Part shown: positions 1 through 10,284 of the stretch, piece by piece
Position numbering within the stretch: the stretch's first letter is position 1
Layout of the letters: each line of letters begins with the position of its first letter
NCBI GenBank assembly: GCA_024642705.1
Contig: JAHEAQ010000035.1
Location: 10,809-44,615, forward strand
Reading direction: 5' to 3'
Origin: Bacteroidota bacterium
GTDB taxonomy: Bacteria; Bacteroidota; Bacteroidia; Chitinophagales; Saprospiraceae
DNA length: 33,807 nucleotides
The notes under the pieces: generated by a model
Seen by the model: the letters and a program-made list of their open reading frames with translations, nothing else
The model's database searches: none
What the model was told of the DNA's origin: nothing
Program-made: the position numbers and the translations under genes

Positions 1-809
1 TCAAAAATATCTCCTGTTCTACTGTATTCATTTTTTACTAGGCTCCAAAATTCATATGCATTTTTGCTTATCCTTTCTTGATACACCCTCATGCAGTAAT
101 TTACTGCAAATCTATAATCAATTACCTTTTGGAGCACCAATTGATTTCTCAATTTACCTCCAATAATTTCTTTGTTAGAAGCAAGTGAAATATTATCCAA
201 ATCAATGGTTTCCTGAACAAAACAATGAAGGGGGTTTAAATTTCCTCGACTACCAATCTCTCTGTACTCAAAAATTCCTTTTACAGTATATCTAATGTAA
301 TTATCTTGATTTTCAGGAAAATTAGAATCTGCATACACATTTACAAGGTCCGTCGTTATAATATTTCCAAAGGAATTATTTCTTTCTTCCTTAGTCTGTG
401 AGGTTCTAATTTCTAAAATTGGCACCGATGGCAGTAAAGTTTCCGTTCCAGAACTATATTCAATACCTTTATATTTAATATAAAGCTTGTAATTATTTCC
501 TTCTTTTAATTTTAATTTATTGTTCCAATAAATACCTAAATCATTATTATTTGCAAAGTCAAATCTGTCGCCATTGTTTTCCACTACATAAACCTGTGCA
601 TCATTAACAGGTTGATCGGCCTGAAAATCATTTGAAAGGGGAGTGTTCAATTTTATTTTAATAGAATGTAAAGTTTCATTATCCCTCAATTCAGCGTCCA
701 CAATTAAATATTCTTGCACGCTTTCATTTATGGTAATTGGTATTTGATCAATACAAGAGTGAAAACCACTAATTAATACAATTCCAATTAATAATTTAGT
801 TAAACTCAT
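1..809 (-). CDS. DUF4249 family lipoprotein, 3' end cut by window edge
   Basis: At least 269 residues, running off the left edge with no stop. The N-terminus (MSLTKLLIGIVLISGFHSC) is a lipoprotein signal with the acceptor Cys at residue 19. The mature part fits DUF4249: a beta-rich start (PITINESVQEYLIVDAEL), then 'NDAQVYVVENNG' and later 'RNQLVLQKVIDYRFAVNYCMRVYQ', the pattern of outer-membrane partners of TonB-dependent receptors in Bacteroidota. It begins 3 bp after the stop of the receptor gene, so it is the last visible gene of a six-gene operon. DUF4249 has no assigned reaction. A role as surface accessory or lid for the receptor is inferred from the constant pairing. The start is the ATG at 807-809, chosen for the signal peptide and tight spacing. 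Confidence 0.85.
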   Translation of the reverse strand, partial: MSLTKLLIGIVLISGFHSCIDQIPITINESVQEYLIVDAELRDNETLHSIKIKLNTPLSNDFQADQPVNDAQVYVVENNGDRFDFANNNDLGIYWNNKLKLKEGNNYKLYIKYKGIEYSSGTETLLPSVPILEIRTSQTKEERNNSFGNIITTDLVNVYADSNFPENQDNYIRYTVKGIFEYREIGSRGNLNPLHCFVQETIDLDNISLASNKEIIGGKLRNQLVLQKVIDYRFAVNYCMRVYQERISKNAYEFWSLVKNEYSRTGDIF

Positions 810-812
810 TAT

Positions 813-3533
813 TTAAAAATTAAAATTATAAGTTAAGGATGGAATAGGTCGCGCAAGAACGGCAAGCCTGTTTGCTTGTGGGCTTTGAAATGGTTTCTGA
901 GTAAAAAAGACTGAAAAAGCATTCTTCCTACCATACAAATTGTAGACAGAAATTGTCCAACTGCTTCTCCATTTCTGAGTTTTCTTATGCGATTGTTCTA
1001 TGGTATAGGACACGTCCAACCGATGATAACTTGGGATTCTGTAGATGTTTCGAGCACCATATATTGGAATATTAACCGCATTTCCAATACTAATATTTCC
1101 GGTTGGCGCAGAGGTAGGTCTTCCACTGCTATAAACAAAGTTTACTGAGGCATAAGTTCTCTTGGTAAATTGGAACGTAGAAGTCATACTTAAATCATGC
1201 GGTCTATCATAATTCGATGGAAACCAATTGTTATTATTGACTTTTTCCTTTGGAAAAGTACCATTTGTTTTGGATTCCGTTCTAGACAAAGTGTATGCTA
1301 ATCTTCCCGTCAATCTTCCTACATTTCTTTTTATAGAGACTTCAAGGCCATAAGCTCTGCCAATTGCGGGAACCAATTCTGTTTCAATATTTTCATTTAA
1401 AAATAAATCTGCGAGATCTTTATATTCTATTAAGTTAGAAATATCGCGATAGAAAATTTCAGCTGAATTCTCCCATTTATTTTGGAAAAGGCTAAAAAAG
1501 TATCCTAATGAATAATTTTCTGCATAAATAGGATCAAGGAAAGAATTGCTCATTTGCCATAAATCGACAGGTGTCACTGCTGTCGTGTTGAATAATTGAC
1601 TAAGATATTGCCGAGTTATATTATAACTCATTTTTAATGAACTATTTTCTGAAGTTTCAAGTTTAAGTGAGGCCCTTGGAGAAAGACCATTAAAGGATTT
1701 AATCACCTCATTTTTGCCAAATTCTTCATTTCCAGTCCTTGTATCTTCAGTTAATTCGGTCCCAGGTTCATAAGAAGCTACTGATTGTGGACCTAGATTT
1801 ATAAAGTGGCTAAATCGAAGGCCAAAATTCAATTGTAAAATCCTTGCAAAACTTTTCTCTAAATCAATAAATGCTGCAGTTTCGATACCTTTTTGATCTC
1901 TTAGTTTATTGGGTTCAATTGCTGAGTCAGCATCCAAAGGATTGATTTCACCACTTTTAATAATATATAAATCTGACTCAATTCCTATAAAACTATGAAA
2001 TCCATAAAAATTATTTAACTGAAAATAAGGCTTAATTTTTAAATCATTTATTCCATTTTGATAGCTAAAAGATCTCCCCACTACAGGATTTACCAATTCA
2101 CTCACATATGTAGAATAGGCGCTTTTTAATGCAAATGAAACTCTTGGCTTTATTACGTAGTTAAAATTTAAATTTACTGCCTTCGAATTCCAATTGAAAT
2201 CAAAATTATCGTCAAACTTAAATCTGTCATAGGATGAATAACCCGAAATTATTAGTTTTCCTTTTGTGCCAATTCTGGCAGAAATTTTCGCATTTGCATC
2301 ATAAAAGGTAGCCTTACTATTCGAAATTTCAGCAACTCTTATGGATTTAAATATCCAATCAGAAAAAGAATATCTAGCACCTGCAATGAATGAAATTTTT
2401 TCATCTAAAATTGGCCCTTCAACTGTAAATCTTGATGATATTAAACCAATTCCTCCACGACCTTTAAATTTATTAAAATTACCTTCTTTCAATTCAACAT
2501 CCATTATGGATGCTACCTTGCCACCAAAACGTGCTGGCATCGAGCCTTTGTACAGTTCAATGGATTTCACTATGTCTGGGTTGAATAATGAAAATAGACC
2601 CAACACATGCGAAGCATTGAATAATGGGATACCATCTTGCAAAATTAAGTTTTGATCCACAGAACCTCCTCTAATATTTACTCCACTCGCTCCTTCCCCA
2701 ACCGTCGAAACTCCTGGAAGCAGCAACAATGTTTTAATCACATCTGCTTCACCCATTAGGGATGGCAATTTTTGGATATCTTTTGCACTTAACGCCTCAA
2801 GACCTATTTCGCCTCTGTTTATGCTATTCTCTCCAGCTTGCGCACTAATGGTAATTTCTTCTAACTGATAAGCTTCCTTAGAAAGTAGAATTTCAAGTTT
2901 GCCATCACCTATTACTTCAACAGAAATTTGCTTTGTCAAATATCCAATATAACTGATACTAAAAAGGTACACACCTTTTTCTAAATCAAATTCTAAATTT
3001 CCAATCTCGTCTGTAATATTAGCTTTATTGGTGTTTTCTACAACAACTGTCACTCCAATTAAAGGTTCTTTTATATTGTCATCCACAACATATGCTTTAA
3101 TCTTAAATGAGGTTTTATTGGTTTTTATAGAAGGATCGCCAATGACAAAATTTTCTATTTCAATCTTAGGAGCTAATGTTGAATTTTCAGTTGCAATTAC
3201 TGGCCGAAAATTAGTATTTGAAATGATATTTTTTGGACCTATTATAATGTTTTTGTCATCATAACTAAAAAAATCCAAAATACTAGCTTCTAACATTTTC
3301 TCAATTGCCTTATTAATATCAATGCTTTTATAATTTTCAGGTAAACTTACTTTAGCAGGTTGGTAATTTTCTGGGCAATAAATTCTAACATTGAATTGCT
3401 TTTCTAAGAGAATTATGGCTTCTGGAAAAGTTAACTCCAAATTCGATTGAGACTTCACATTAATTGTGAAAAAACAAAAAAGGAGTACTATAAGTAATAA
3501 TTTATTCTTCATAAATGCATTTATTTTCTTCAT
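813..3533 (-). CDS. STN-domain TonB-dependent outer-membrane receptor
   Basis: A 906-residue TonB-dependent receptor that imports a ligand across the outer membrane using TonB/ExbBD energy. Visible order: signal peptide (about 1-28), STN domain (about 36-100), carboxypeptidase-regulatory-like beta-sandwich (about 145-215, 'PLIGVTVVVENT'), plug (about 250-350, with 'GVNIRGGSVDQNLILQDGIP' and 'YKGSMPARFGGK'), then the 22-strand barrel ending in the aromatic 'TYNFNF'. The STN domain often marks receptors that signal to an anti-sigma factor, but no sigma/anti-sigma pair is in the window. It is not a classical SusC: no SusD adjoins it, and its partner is the DUF4249 gene 3 bp downstream. It overlaps the preceding FG-GAP gene by 32 bp. 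An internal ATG at residue 8 (position 3512) would also give a good signal peptide and cut the overlap to 11 bp. The ligand is unknown. Confidence 0.93.
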   Translation of the reverse strand: MKKINAFMKNKLLLIVLLFCFFTINVKSQSNLELTFPEAIILLEKQFNVRIYCPENYQPAKVSLPENYKSIDINKAIEKMLEASILDFFSYDDKNIIIGPKNIISNTNFRPVIATENSTLAPKIEIENFVIGDPSIKTNKTSFKIKAYVVDDNIKEPLIGVTVVVENTNKANITDEIGNLEFDLEKGVYLFSISYIGYLTKQISVEVIGDGKLEILLSKEAYQLEEITISAQAGENSINRGEIGLEALSAKDIQKLPSLMGEADVIKTLLLLPGVSTVGEGASGVNIRGGSVDQNLILQDGIPLFNASHVLGLFSLFNPDIVKSIELYKGSMPARFGGKVASIMDVELKEGNFNKFKGRGGIGLISSRFTVEGPILDEKISFIAGARYSFSDWIFKSIRVAEISNSKATFYDANAKISARIGTKGKLIISGYSSYDRFKFDDNFDFNWNSKAVNLNFNYVIKPRVSFALKSAYSTYVSELVNPVVGRSFSYQNGINDLKIKPYFQLNNFYGFHSFIGIESDLYIIKSGEINPLDADSAIEPNKLRDQKGIETAAFIDLEKSFARILQLNFGLRFSHFINLGPQSVASYEPGTELTEDTRTGNEEFGKNEVIKSFNGLSPRASLKLETSENSSLKMSYNITRQYLSQLFNTTAVTPVDLWQMSNSFLDPIYAENYSLGYFFSLFQNKWENSAEIFYRDISNLIEYKDLADLFLNENIETELVPAIGRAYGLEVSIKRNVGRLTGRLAYTLSRTESKTNGTFPKEKVNNNNWFPSNYDRPHDLSMTSTFQFTKRTYASVNFVYSSGRPTSAPTGNISIGNAVNIPIYGARNIYRIPSYHRLDVSYTIEQSHKKTQKWRSSWTISVYNLYGRKNAFSVFFTQKPFQSPQANRLAVLARPIPSLTYNFNF

Positions 3534-4980
3534 TTAAATAGGATCCCCATTTAATGAGTCCCCTAAAATCGTAATTATATTCGTTTCGGAGTAACTTTAT
3601 TCCTAAAAATTCATGAAATACTGGTGTATTCTCTGCAATAACACTTATTAAATCTAAATTGTTATCGTTATCGAGATCTCCAATCCATGGTGTAGAACTG
3701 ATATTTTTGCCAAATAAAGAAGTTCTATCGAATTGTGATATAGTATCTAATCCAAAGATAAACAAAGAAGTCATATTAAAGGTAATGTTGTATCGTTGAC
3801 AATCAAAATCATTAATGTATAATAATGCTTCATCTTCTGAGTCTTCATCTACATTCATGGTTAACGGGGATGAAAATCCACTACACCCAATTTGATAAGT
3901 CTTCATTATTTTTCCATCTTTCCCATCTACAAAATATTGTCTAGAACCTTTATTTTTTGGCCATTGCCCTAAAGCGCCATTGATAAAAATGTCTAAAATA
4001 GAATCGTTATTGAAATAGCCAATTGTAGGCTGTGCATTTAACTCAACATCTGGCAATTCAGTTTGCCAAATTACTTTTAAATCATTTTTGCCGTCATGCA
4101 GACTTATAAATCCGCCATGATTTACAGCTAGCAAGTCCTTGTAACCATCACCTGTAAAATCGGCAATAATCGGTGGTGCAATAAATCCGTGATGATTGTA
4201 ATACTTGAGAATGGTTTTTGATTTGCTTAGATCATTTTTTAAGAGTTGATCAAGGCTCGCCACATGAAGATTCCCGGAGACAGTTTCACCCCCAGTTCCA
4301 AAAATAATTTCTTGAATGCCATCTTTATTAAAATCATACATAACAGGAGTCATGTAGGACTCTTTTCCATCTGGCATGGTGTCTAAAGCAAGAATTTCTC
4401 CTGATTTTGAACTCATTACCATTAGTACACCAGGATATCTATTAATAGAATCATAAGCTGCAGCAGCAACATTTCCACTATTCATCAACAAAAGGTCATC
4501 AAAGTTATCACCATTGATATCATTAATAAATTGAGGATTATAAAAATTAAACCTAGCTAGCCCTTTTGGCGTGTAATCATCTGCTAGCAATTTGTATTTC
4601 CATATGTATTTTCCATTTTTTCCATCAAGGCACATTAAATTCATTGTTCTCCCTGTTATAAATACTTCAGGAATGCCATCATTGTTAATGTCTTGAAAAA
4701 TAGGAGAACCATATATTTGATCATAGGCAGGAGCAGTCCACAAAGTATCCCCATTTTTTCCATTCACCGCTATAACTGCAATATCAGAACTTTGAAATTC
4801 ATTTCTTCCAGCTCCCAAAACAATATCTAGGACGCCATCATTATTCAAATCGACACATTTAGGTGAAGAATTTGATCCAATTATTGCAAGATTCAATGTC
4901 CAGTTGTTAAGATTGTTATTTTTTTGACAACCTGTAAGAATACAAACGATAATGAAAGAAAATGTAATTAATCTAATCAC
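3502..4980 (-). CDS. FG-GAP/VCBS-repeat lipoprotein (492 aa)
   Basis: A lipoprotein with lipobox LTGC (Cys18), followed by a beta-propeller of FG-GAP/VCBS repeats. About eight Ca2+-binding-type loops are visible, for example DLNNDGVLD, DINNDGIPE, DINGDNFDD, DFNKDGIQE, DFTGDGYKD and DLDNDNNLD. Between loops it carries 'GKNGDTLW' and 'GKNGKYIWKY', which resemble the blades of PQQ/outer-membrane-assembly-type propellers, but no PQQ-binding or catalytic residues can be assigned. Its start codon is GTG (4978-4980), which shares bases with the TGA of the upstream 704-residue gene (GTGA), so translational coupling is likely. Its 3' end overlaps the receptor gene. It has no ASPIC/UnbV domain, unlike its three upstream relatives. 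Function is unknown; a ligand-binding outer-membrane surface protein serving the receptor is an inference. Confidence 0.85.
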   Translation of the reverse strand: MIRLITFSFIIVCILTGCQKNNNLNNWTLNLAIIGSNSSPKCVDLNNDGVLDIVLGAGRNEFQSSDIAVIAVNGKNGDTLWTAPAYDQIYGSPIFQDINNDGIPEVFITGRTMNLMCLDGKNGKYIWKYKLLADDYTPKGLARFNFYNPQFINDINGDNFDDLLLMNSGNVAAAAYDSINRYPGVLMVMSSKSGEILALDTMPDGKESYMTPVMYDFNKDGIQEIIFGTGGETVSGNLHVASLDQLLKNDLSKSKTILKYYNHHGFIAPPIIADFTGDGYKDLLAVNHGGFISLHDGKNDLKVIWQTELPDVELNAQPTIGYFNNDSILDIFINGALGQWPKNKGSRQYFVDGKDGKIMKTYQIGCSGFSSPLTMNVDEDSEDEALLYINDFDCQRYNITFNMTSLFIFGLDTISQFDRTSLFGKNISSTPWIGDLDNDNNLDLISVIAENTPVFHEFLGIKLLRNEYNYDFRGLIKWGSYLNEENKCIYEE

Positions 4981-7091
4981 TTTTTAAATTTTATAATTGA
5001 GCAATCTCGCTCTAAAATTTCGTATTTGTTATTTATTTCAATATTGTCAAATGTACAATAAGTCTTATTTTCATTTGGCCAATTAATATGAATAGAATCG
5101 ATTATTGTACTTGAGCCAATACCAATTTCCAATTGAAGGCTATTGTTTCCAAAACTTCCACCTGTATTGATAGTTCTAAATATGTTTCTGCTTTTGCCGT
5201 TTTCAGAAATCGATAATTTCACCCTCGCCCCAATTCCTGATTTGTTGGAATTTTCCCCTACGATTTTAAGTTTAATCCAATTATTTGATGGAGATTTATT
5301 TTCATACAAATAATTCATAAAAACATCCCCTTCGACAGCTCCTCCTATTGTATGGAATATATCTTCGTCTCCATCTTCATCAAAGTCGCCAAAAGATATT
5401 CCATGCCCTTTTTGAATCATTGCTAAGCCAGACGAAAAGCTTTGATCTTCAAATTTTTGACCGTTCGCATTTACGAATAATCTATTTGGCATAACAGCCC
5501 ACATATTGAATTCTCCTGTTCCTAAATAAATGTCTAGAAATCCATCACCATTTACATCGCCAAAGTTTCCACCCATTGCAAATAATTCATGATCCAAATT
5601 CATTTCTAGCGTTACATTTTCAAATCTTTCTCCATTAACATTTTTGTACAATCTTGGATATGAAAAATCTATGGTATCGCCAATGAAATCTTTTATAGTC
5701 TCAGATAAAAGTTGATCTTTATTGTCAATATTATAACCTCCAACATACAAATCCTCATAACCATCGTTGTCGTAATCGAAAAAGAAAGTCACAAAACTAG
5801 TTTTAGGCTCCAAAACATTATATTCTGCTGAAACATCTTTAAAATTTCTTATTTGACTTCCTTGATTCAGAAATAAATAATTATTTCCGCCTAAAATAGA
5901 AATATAAATATCTGGAAAGCCATCATTATTAACATCACTTGCTACTATTCCTTTAACAAATGCAGTAACATCAATGCCACTTTTGACAGTGATATCTTCA
6001 AAACTGGAACCCGTGTTTTTGAAAACTTTTACTGGTATATCTAATCCACCTGTCGCTTCAGCTCCCAAAACTAAATCTAATTTTCCGTCTAAATCAATAT
6101 CTGTAAAAACTGCCGATTGAGTTGGTTGATATATTAGTAAACCCCATTCTTCAGTTTGATCTTGAAATGTACCATTTTTTTGATTAATCAATAATGAAGG
6201 AGGAAATTGACCATAGACGCCAAGCCACGCACCACGTAAGATTAAAATATCTAAAAAACCATCATTGTTTACATCAGCATGTATAAAATTCAATCCTCCA
6301 GTTATTCCATCTAGATTAGCTTTTTTAGTTTTATCAATAAAAACGCCTTTGCTATTTTCATAATATTTAACATTTTCATCAAGATGATAGGAACTCACAA
6401 ATAGATCTAAATCGCCGTCATTGTCAAAATCGTCCATTGATGAACCTCCCGCATGACCCATTTCAGGATCATTAAAGATGTTTTCAAAATAAACTTCACT
6501 TTGTCCAAGTCCTGGAAGGTTCACTAAAAATTCGCTTTTGATTTCATTTTCTTTGCCTAGGGTTCTTGCAGCTATATTATAGAGCCATCTGCTCTCTAAA
6601 TCTTTAGGGTTGTATTGTAACATCTTTTTATACAATTCTATCGCCTTAGTAGAACCCAAGGTATTTTGGTGCATTGTCTTGTCGGTGAAAGGTAGAGTAC
6701 AGGCATTAATTCCGGATGTATGGAAACAATTGGTTTGCTCCCCTAAACGCAAATATGCATTGGCTAATAACCTATAATATTTATAATTACTTGACTTGAC
6801 AGGTTCATCAGCAATAACTGGAGAAATTAAAACAATGCAATCTTGGTTTCTGCCAGCTTGTAATAATTCGAGTCCTGCATCATACCGAGCCTCTACAGGG
6901 ATATTTGCAGGTATACCATTTAATTGAGCCAATAGTTTATCGGCTTTTGAAGAATTGTGATATGGATAATTTAGATTTTGTAAACTTTCATGATACAAAT
7001 TTGCCAATCTATCAATAGCTTTTTGATTAATATTTTCTTTTTGGCAAGAAAATATCAAAATTGAAGCTGCAATAATCAGGAAATTTTTCAT
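4977..7091 (-). CDS. FG-GAP/VCBS and ASPIC/UnbV lipoprotein with helical N-terminus (704 aa)
   Basis: Lipoprotein signal MKNFLIIAASILIFSC (Cys16) followed by QKEN, which resembles the acidic QK-D/E surface-export signals described for Bacteroidota lipoproteins (weak match). Residues about 20-185 are helical and TPR-like, including 'KAIELYKKMLQYNPKDLESRWLY'. About seven FG-GAP/VCBS loops follow (DFDNDGDLD, DVNNDGFLD, DIDLDGKLD, DVNNDGFPD, DYDNDGYED, DVNGDGFLD, DFDEDGDED). The C-terminal part, about 610-695, is an ASPIC/UnbV domain ('GIGARVKLSI', 'GGSFGNNSLQLEIGIG', 'IDSIHINWPN'). This is the CRTAC1-like architecture common in Bacteroidota and Planctomycetota, where it is of unknown biochemical role. 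One base separates it from the upstream gene and its TGA overlaps the next start. A calcium-dependent adhesive or carbohydrate-binding role is plausible only by analogy. Confidence 0.88.
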   Translation of the reverse strand: MKNFLIIAASILIFSCQKENINQKAIDRLANLYHESLQNLNYPYHNSSKADKLLAQLNGIPANIPVEARYDAGLELLQAGRNQDCIVLISPVIADEPVKSSNYKYYRLLANAYLRLGEQTNCFHTSGINACTLPFTDKTMHQNTLGSTKAIELYKKMLQYNPKDLESRWLYNIAARTLGKENEIKSEFLVNLPGLGQSEVYFENIFNDPEMGHAGGSSMDDFDNDGDLDLFVSSYHLDENVKYYENSKGVFIDKTKKANLDGITGGLNFIHADVNNDGFLDILILRGAWLGVYGQFPPSLLINQKNGTFQDQTEEWGLLIYQPTQSAVFTDIDLDGKLDLVLGAEATGGLDIPVKVFKNTGSSFEDITVKSGIDVTAFVKGIVASDVNNDGFPDIYISILGGNNYLFLNQGSQIRNFKDVSAEYNVLEPKTSFVTFFFDYDNDGYEDLYVGGYNIDNKDQLLSETIKDFIGDTIDFSYPRLYKNVNGERFENVTLEMNLDHELFAMGGNFGDVNGDGFLDIYLGTGEFNMWAVMPNRLFVNANGQKFEDQSFSSGLAMIQKGHGISFGDFDEDGDEDIFHTIGGAVEGDVFMNYLYENKSPSNNWIKLKIVGENSNKSGIGARVKLSISENGKSRNIFRTINTGGSFGNNSLQLEIGIGSSTIIDSIHINWPNENKTYCTFDNIEINNKYEILERDCSIIKFKK

Positions 7092-7092
7092 T

Positions 7093-10000
7093 TTAATTTA
7101 CAAAATTGTAAGGGAAATGAACAATGCTGTTGCCGTTCCTGCTAATGTAAACCTCGTTATTTTTGAAAATAAAATCTTTTAAGTCGCCTTTAATAATGGG
7201 AATTTTTCTTTGTTCTGAAATTAATTTGCCATCATTATATGAAATTATAGAACCTCTGGAGGCATTAAATTTTCCCCAAAATTCTCTTCCAAAAGAAACA
7301 TTTCCTCCAAGAAAAATTGAGTTTTCTAACATTCCTCCCATACAAACTGGGGAAAGTTGAATGTCGATTGGCAAATCTATTTCTTGATATCCAGAAGGAG
7401 AGGATACAAATGCAATGGATTTCAAATTGTCAACATCATATTTAACAGCTCCAACTAATTCTTCGGAATCGAAAAAGTTTGTTAAATCAGCATTTGCATA
7501 ACTTTCATAATCCGTGTAATTTTTCTTTTTGGAAGGAATTTGACTAATTATTTCATCTTTAAGGTCAAAAGGTGTCATTGTTTTTTCTCCGTTAAAGTGA
7601 TAAAAAACAATTGGATCCAAAGTTCCATTTTTATCAAAATCCTTTACAAACATTTGGACTGGGGCATTTCCAAAATTAGTATTTGTGCCTAAATTTCCGA
7701 AAATTAAATCTGGTATTTGATCATTGTTTAAGTCTCCTGTGACAATGCTATTATAGAATCCCTTTTGTATTCCAAGCGGTTGTTCAGATTTATCTAATTC
7801 AATTGTACCTTTGATGTTTTTGAACAAATGAATGCCTTGCCAATGTCCAGTTACAATTAAATCAGGGAAACCATCATTTTCTAAATTTACCCATTCAGCA
7901 TCCATTACTGCGAAATCATGATTTATTTCTTTAAATTCCAAACCTGGTTTGCCTAGTTCTTTCATTTTATTAACAACGAGATAATTTTGATAATGGTCTG
8001 GATATTGCCCATATTTATAGCACGAACCTAGAAAAATATCTTCATCTCCATCCCGATCAAAATCAGCTTTCTTTAATACAGAATATTGACCAATAACAGA
8101 TTTAAAGAAATCTTCATTTATTTCATATTTACCATTTTTTTGAAGCAAAATGACAAAATTATTTCCTGACACATTTTTATTTTGGTAGGATGCCTTTGTT
8201 AACAATAAATCTTTTTCTCCGTTTCCATCAATGTCAATTTGAATTCCATTGGTTATTCCTTTTAATTGTTCAAACCAATCAAATTTAATGGCTTCACCTT
8301 CTTTTATAATAAAAGGGTAATCATTTAAACCCATACATGCAATTAAACCCAAATCGCTTTCAATCAGCATTGGACTATTATGACTATAATCGAATGGAAT
8401 TGTGGATTGTAAATTCGCATCGAAATACATCACATTATTTACTTCTAGCTTAATTTCATCGTAAGGAAGAGCAATGTTTTGGTCTAATTTATACGAAAAA
8501 TTTGTGGTTGAATTATTATCAATTTCTTGCCTTGTATTGGTTGGAATATTTGTTAAAGTTTTCTTTTCCAAATTTGGGAAAATGACAACAATTGAATCAA
8601 CGATAGAGCTTTCTCCTAGACCAAAAGTCAAAATTGGAGACGCAGAACTCAAATAAGCATGATGAGGGTAGTATTCTTTGTACTGCACTTTCCCCTCAGA
8701 ATAGACAAATATTTTAGCACCAATTGCTTTACTTAAAGCAATATCTTCAGTCCATTTAATTTGTAAATAATTGTTGTTAAATGTTTGATTTTCAATAATA
8801 AATGATTCTTGATTTATATTGTTACTTATAATATCTAGGTCACCATCATTGTCTAAGTCTGCAGCTATTGCACCATTAGAAAAAGAAGGATTTTCCAAGC
8901 CTTTTATCTTGGTTTGGTCTTCAAATTTCAGATTTCCTTTATTTTCGAAATAAAGATTAGAAATTTTTACTTCAGGAATAAATTTAAGTATTTCATTCCT
9001 ATTAAAAGCTAAACTTCTATTTGCCTTGTAACTTATAAAGTCAAGATCTGTAATATCTTTTGGGAAGCCATTAGTAATATAAATATCCACATCCCCATCA
9101 AGGTCAAAATCTTCGCACAGAGGTGTCCAACTCCAATCCGAGGCAAAAACTCCAGAATAATAGGCCATTTCTGTAAAAGATCCATCGCCATTATTGCGTT
9201 GCAGCATATTTCTTACATTCTGTTCCTCGTAGTTATATTTTTTATCTGCAACCAAATTGTTGTAATGACTATTGTTATTTAATTTTTTTAATCTATAATT
9301 TTTATGCGCAAGCATGTCTAAAACAAAAAAATCATTATTGGTATCGTTGTCAAAATCAGCTGAAGCCACACCCATGGAGAATTTACTTTGTTTAGTTAAT
9401 CTATCAGCTATTTCATTTTTAAATGTCCCATCTTTTTGATTAATATAGAATAAGTCATTAGTCAAATAATCATTGGCAATATAGACGTCAGGATAACCAT
9501 CTTTATTAATATCTGTAACTGAAATTCCTAGTCCATAGCCTTCAACAACAATTCCAGCTTGAAAACTGATGTCCGTAAATGTTCCATTACCATTATTGAT
9601 GTAAAATTGGTCGGTGTTAGGAGCAATCCCATCTTTCTGTTTTGGCCTATAATCCGTAGGACTTTGGATGTCAAGTATATTATTTAGCAGATACAAATCA
9701 AGATCTCCATCCAAATCATAATCAAAAAAGGCTGCATGCATTGTGTGTTTTCCTCCTTGAATACCATATTCTTTTGCCGATTCTTCAAAGATTGGAATCC
9801 CTTGTTTATCTAGACCCTTATGAATAAATAATAAGTTATTTGTTTCCTCTGAAGTATTAAAAGAGTTTACACTTACATAAATATCTGGCCAATTGTCATT
9901 ATTGATGTCAACTATTGAAACTCCAGTGCACCATTTTTTAGGTGCTTCTATTTTGGATGTTTTGCTAATATCTTGAAATTTAAGTTTTCCAAGATTAAGG

Positions 10001-10284
10001 TAAAGAGCATTATTGACCAAATTACCTGAAAAGAAAAGATCTAATAGGCCATCTTTATTAAAGTCTGCAACTCCGACGCCCCCTCCATTATAAAGATATT
10101 CAAAAGATAAAATATTAAATACATCAGAGTCAGGGATACTATTGGTAAAAGTTACATGTGTTTGATTAGATTTTAAGAATCTGAAAGTAACATCATGTGA
10201 ATTGTTACATGAAAACATCAAAAATATCAACCCTGCGATTATTATATTAAAGTGCTTCTTTCGGATATATTTGCTTTTCTTCAC
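7093..10284 (-). CDS. Large FG-GAP/VCBS and ASPIC/UnbV lipoprotein, paralogue 2 (1063 aa)
   Basis: A lipoprotein (lipobox MFSC, Cys26) with two FG-GAP/VCBS propeller regions flanking a central ASPIC/UnbV domain at about 510-595 ('AIGAKIFVYS', 'PILTFGLGESSIVDSIVVIFP'). About twelve calcium-type loops are readable, including DFNKDGLLD, DYDLDGDLD, DLDNDGDLD, DFDRDGDED and DFDKNGTLD. It is clearly a paralogue of the next gene upstream: both open with 'F-x-NSIP-(E/D)SD', then 'YNG-G-GVG-ADFN-DGL-D-FF-GNLVNN-LYLN'. The start is GTG (10282-10284), because no ATG lies in frame before the signal peptide. It overlaps the upstream paralogue by 38 bp and ends one base before the 704-residue gene. Such proteins are often labelled 'VCBS repeat-containing protein' and sometimes misnamed RNA-binding. 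Substrate and function are unknown. Confidence 0.88.
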   Translation of the reverse strand: MKKSKYIRKKHFNIIIAGLIFLMFSCNNSHDVTFRFLKSNQTHVTFTNSIPDSDVFNILSFEYLYNGGGVGVADFNKDGLLDLFFSGNLVNNALYLNLGKLKFQDISKTSKIEAPKKWCTGVSIVDINNDNWPDIYVSVNSFNTSEETNNLLFIHKGLDKQGIPIFEESAKEYGIQGGKHTMHAAFFDYDLDGDLDLYLLNNILDIQSPTDYRPKQKDGIAPNTDQFYINNGNGTFTDISFQAGIVVEGYGLGISVTDINKDGYPDVYIANDYLTNDLFYINQKDGTFKNEIADRLTKQSKFSMGVASADFDNDTNNDFFVLDMLAHKNYRLKKLNNNSHYNNLVADKKYNYEEQNVRNMLQRNNGDGSFTEMAYYSGVFASDWSWTPLCEDFDLDGDVDIYITNGFPKDITDLDFISYKANRSLAFNRNEILKFIPEVKISNLYFENKGNLKFEDQTKIKGLENPSFSNGAIAADLDNDGDLDIISNNINQESFIIENQTFNNNYLQIKWTEDIALSKAIGAKIFVYSEGKVQYKEYYPHHAYLSSASPILTFGLGESSIVDSIVVIFPNLEKKTLTNIPTNTRQEIDNNSTTNFSYKLDQNIALPYDEIKLEVNNVMYFDANLQSTIPFDYSHNSPMLIESDLGLIACMGLNDYPFIIKEGEAIKFDWFEQLKGITNGIQIDIDGNGEKDLLLTKASYQNKNVSGNNFVILLQKNGKYEINEDFFKSVIGQYSVLKKADFDRDGDEDIFLGSCYKYGQYPDHYQNYLVVNKMKELGKPGLEFKEINHDFAVMDAEWVNLENDGFPDLIVTGHWQGIHLFKNIKGTIELDKSEQPLGIQKGFYNSIVTGDLNNDQIPDLIFGNLGTNTNFGNAPVQMFVKDFDKNGTLDPIVFYHFNGEKTMTPFDLKDEIISQIPSKKKNYTDYESYANADLTNFFDSEELVGAVKYDVDNLKSIAFVSSPSGYQEIDLPIDIQLSPVCMGGMLENSIFLGGNVSFGREFWGKFNASRGSIISYNDGKLISEQRKIPIIKGDLKDFIFKNNEVYISRNGNSIVHFPYNFVN

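Noticed and set aside
813-3533. Calling the receptor SusC
   Set aside because: The partner is DUF4249 and not SusD, and the barrel and plug fit an STN/FecA-like receptor better than SusC/RagA.
3502-4980. 492-residue protein as a PQQ-dependent dehydrogenase
   Set aside because: Two blades resemble PQQ-type propellers (GKNGDTLW, GKNGKYIWKY), but no cofactor-binding or catalytic residues can be identified and the calcium-loop repeats fit FG-GAP better.
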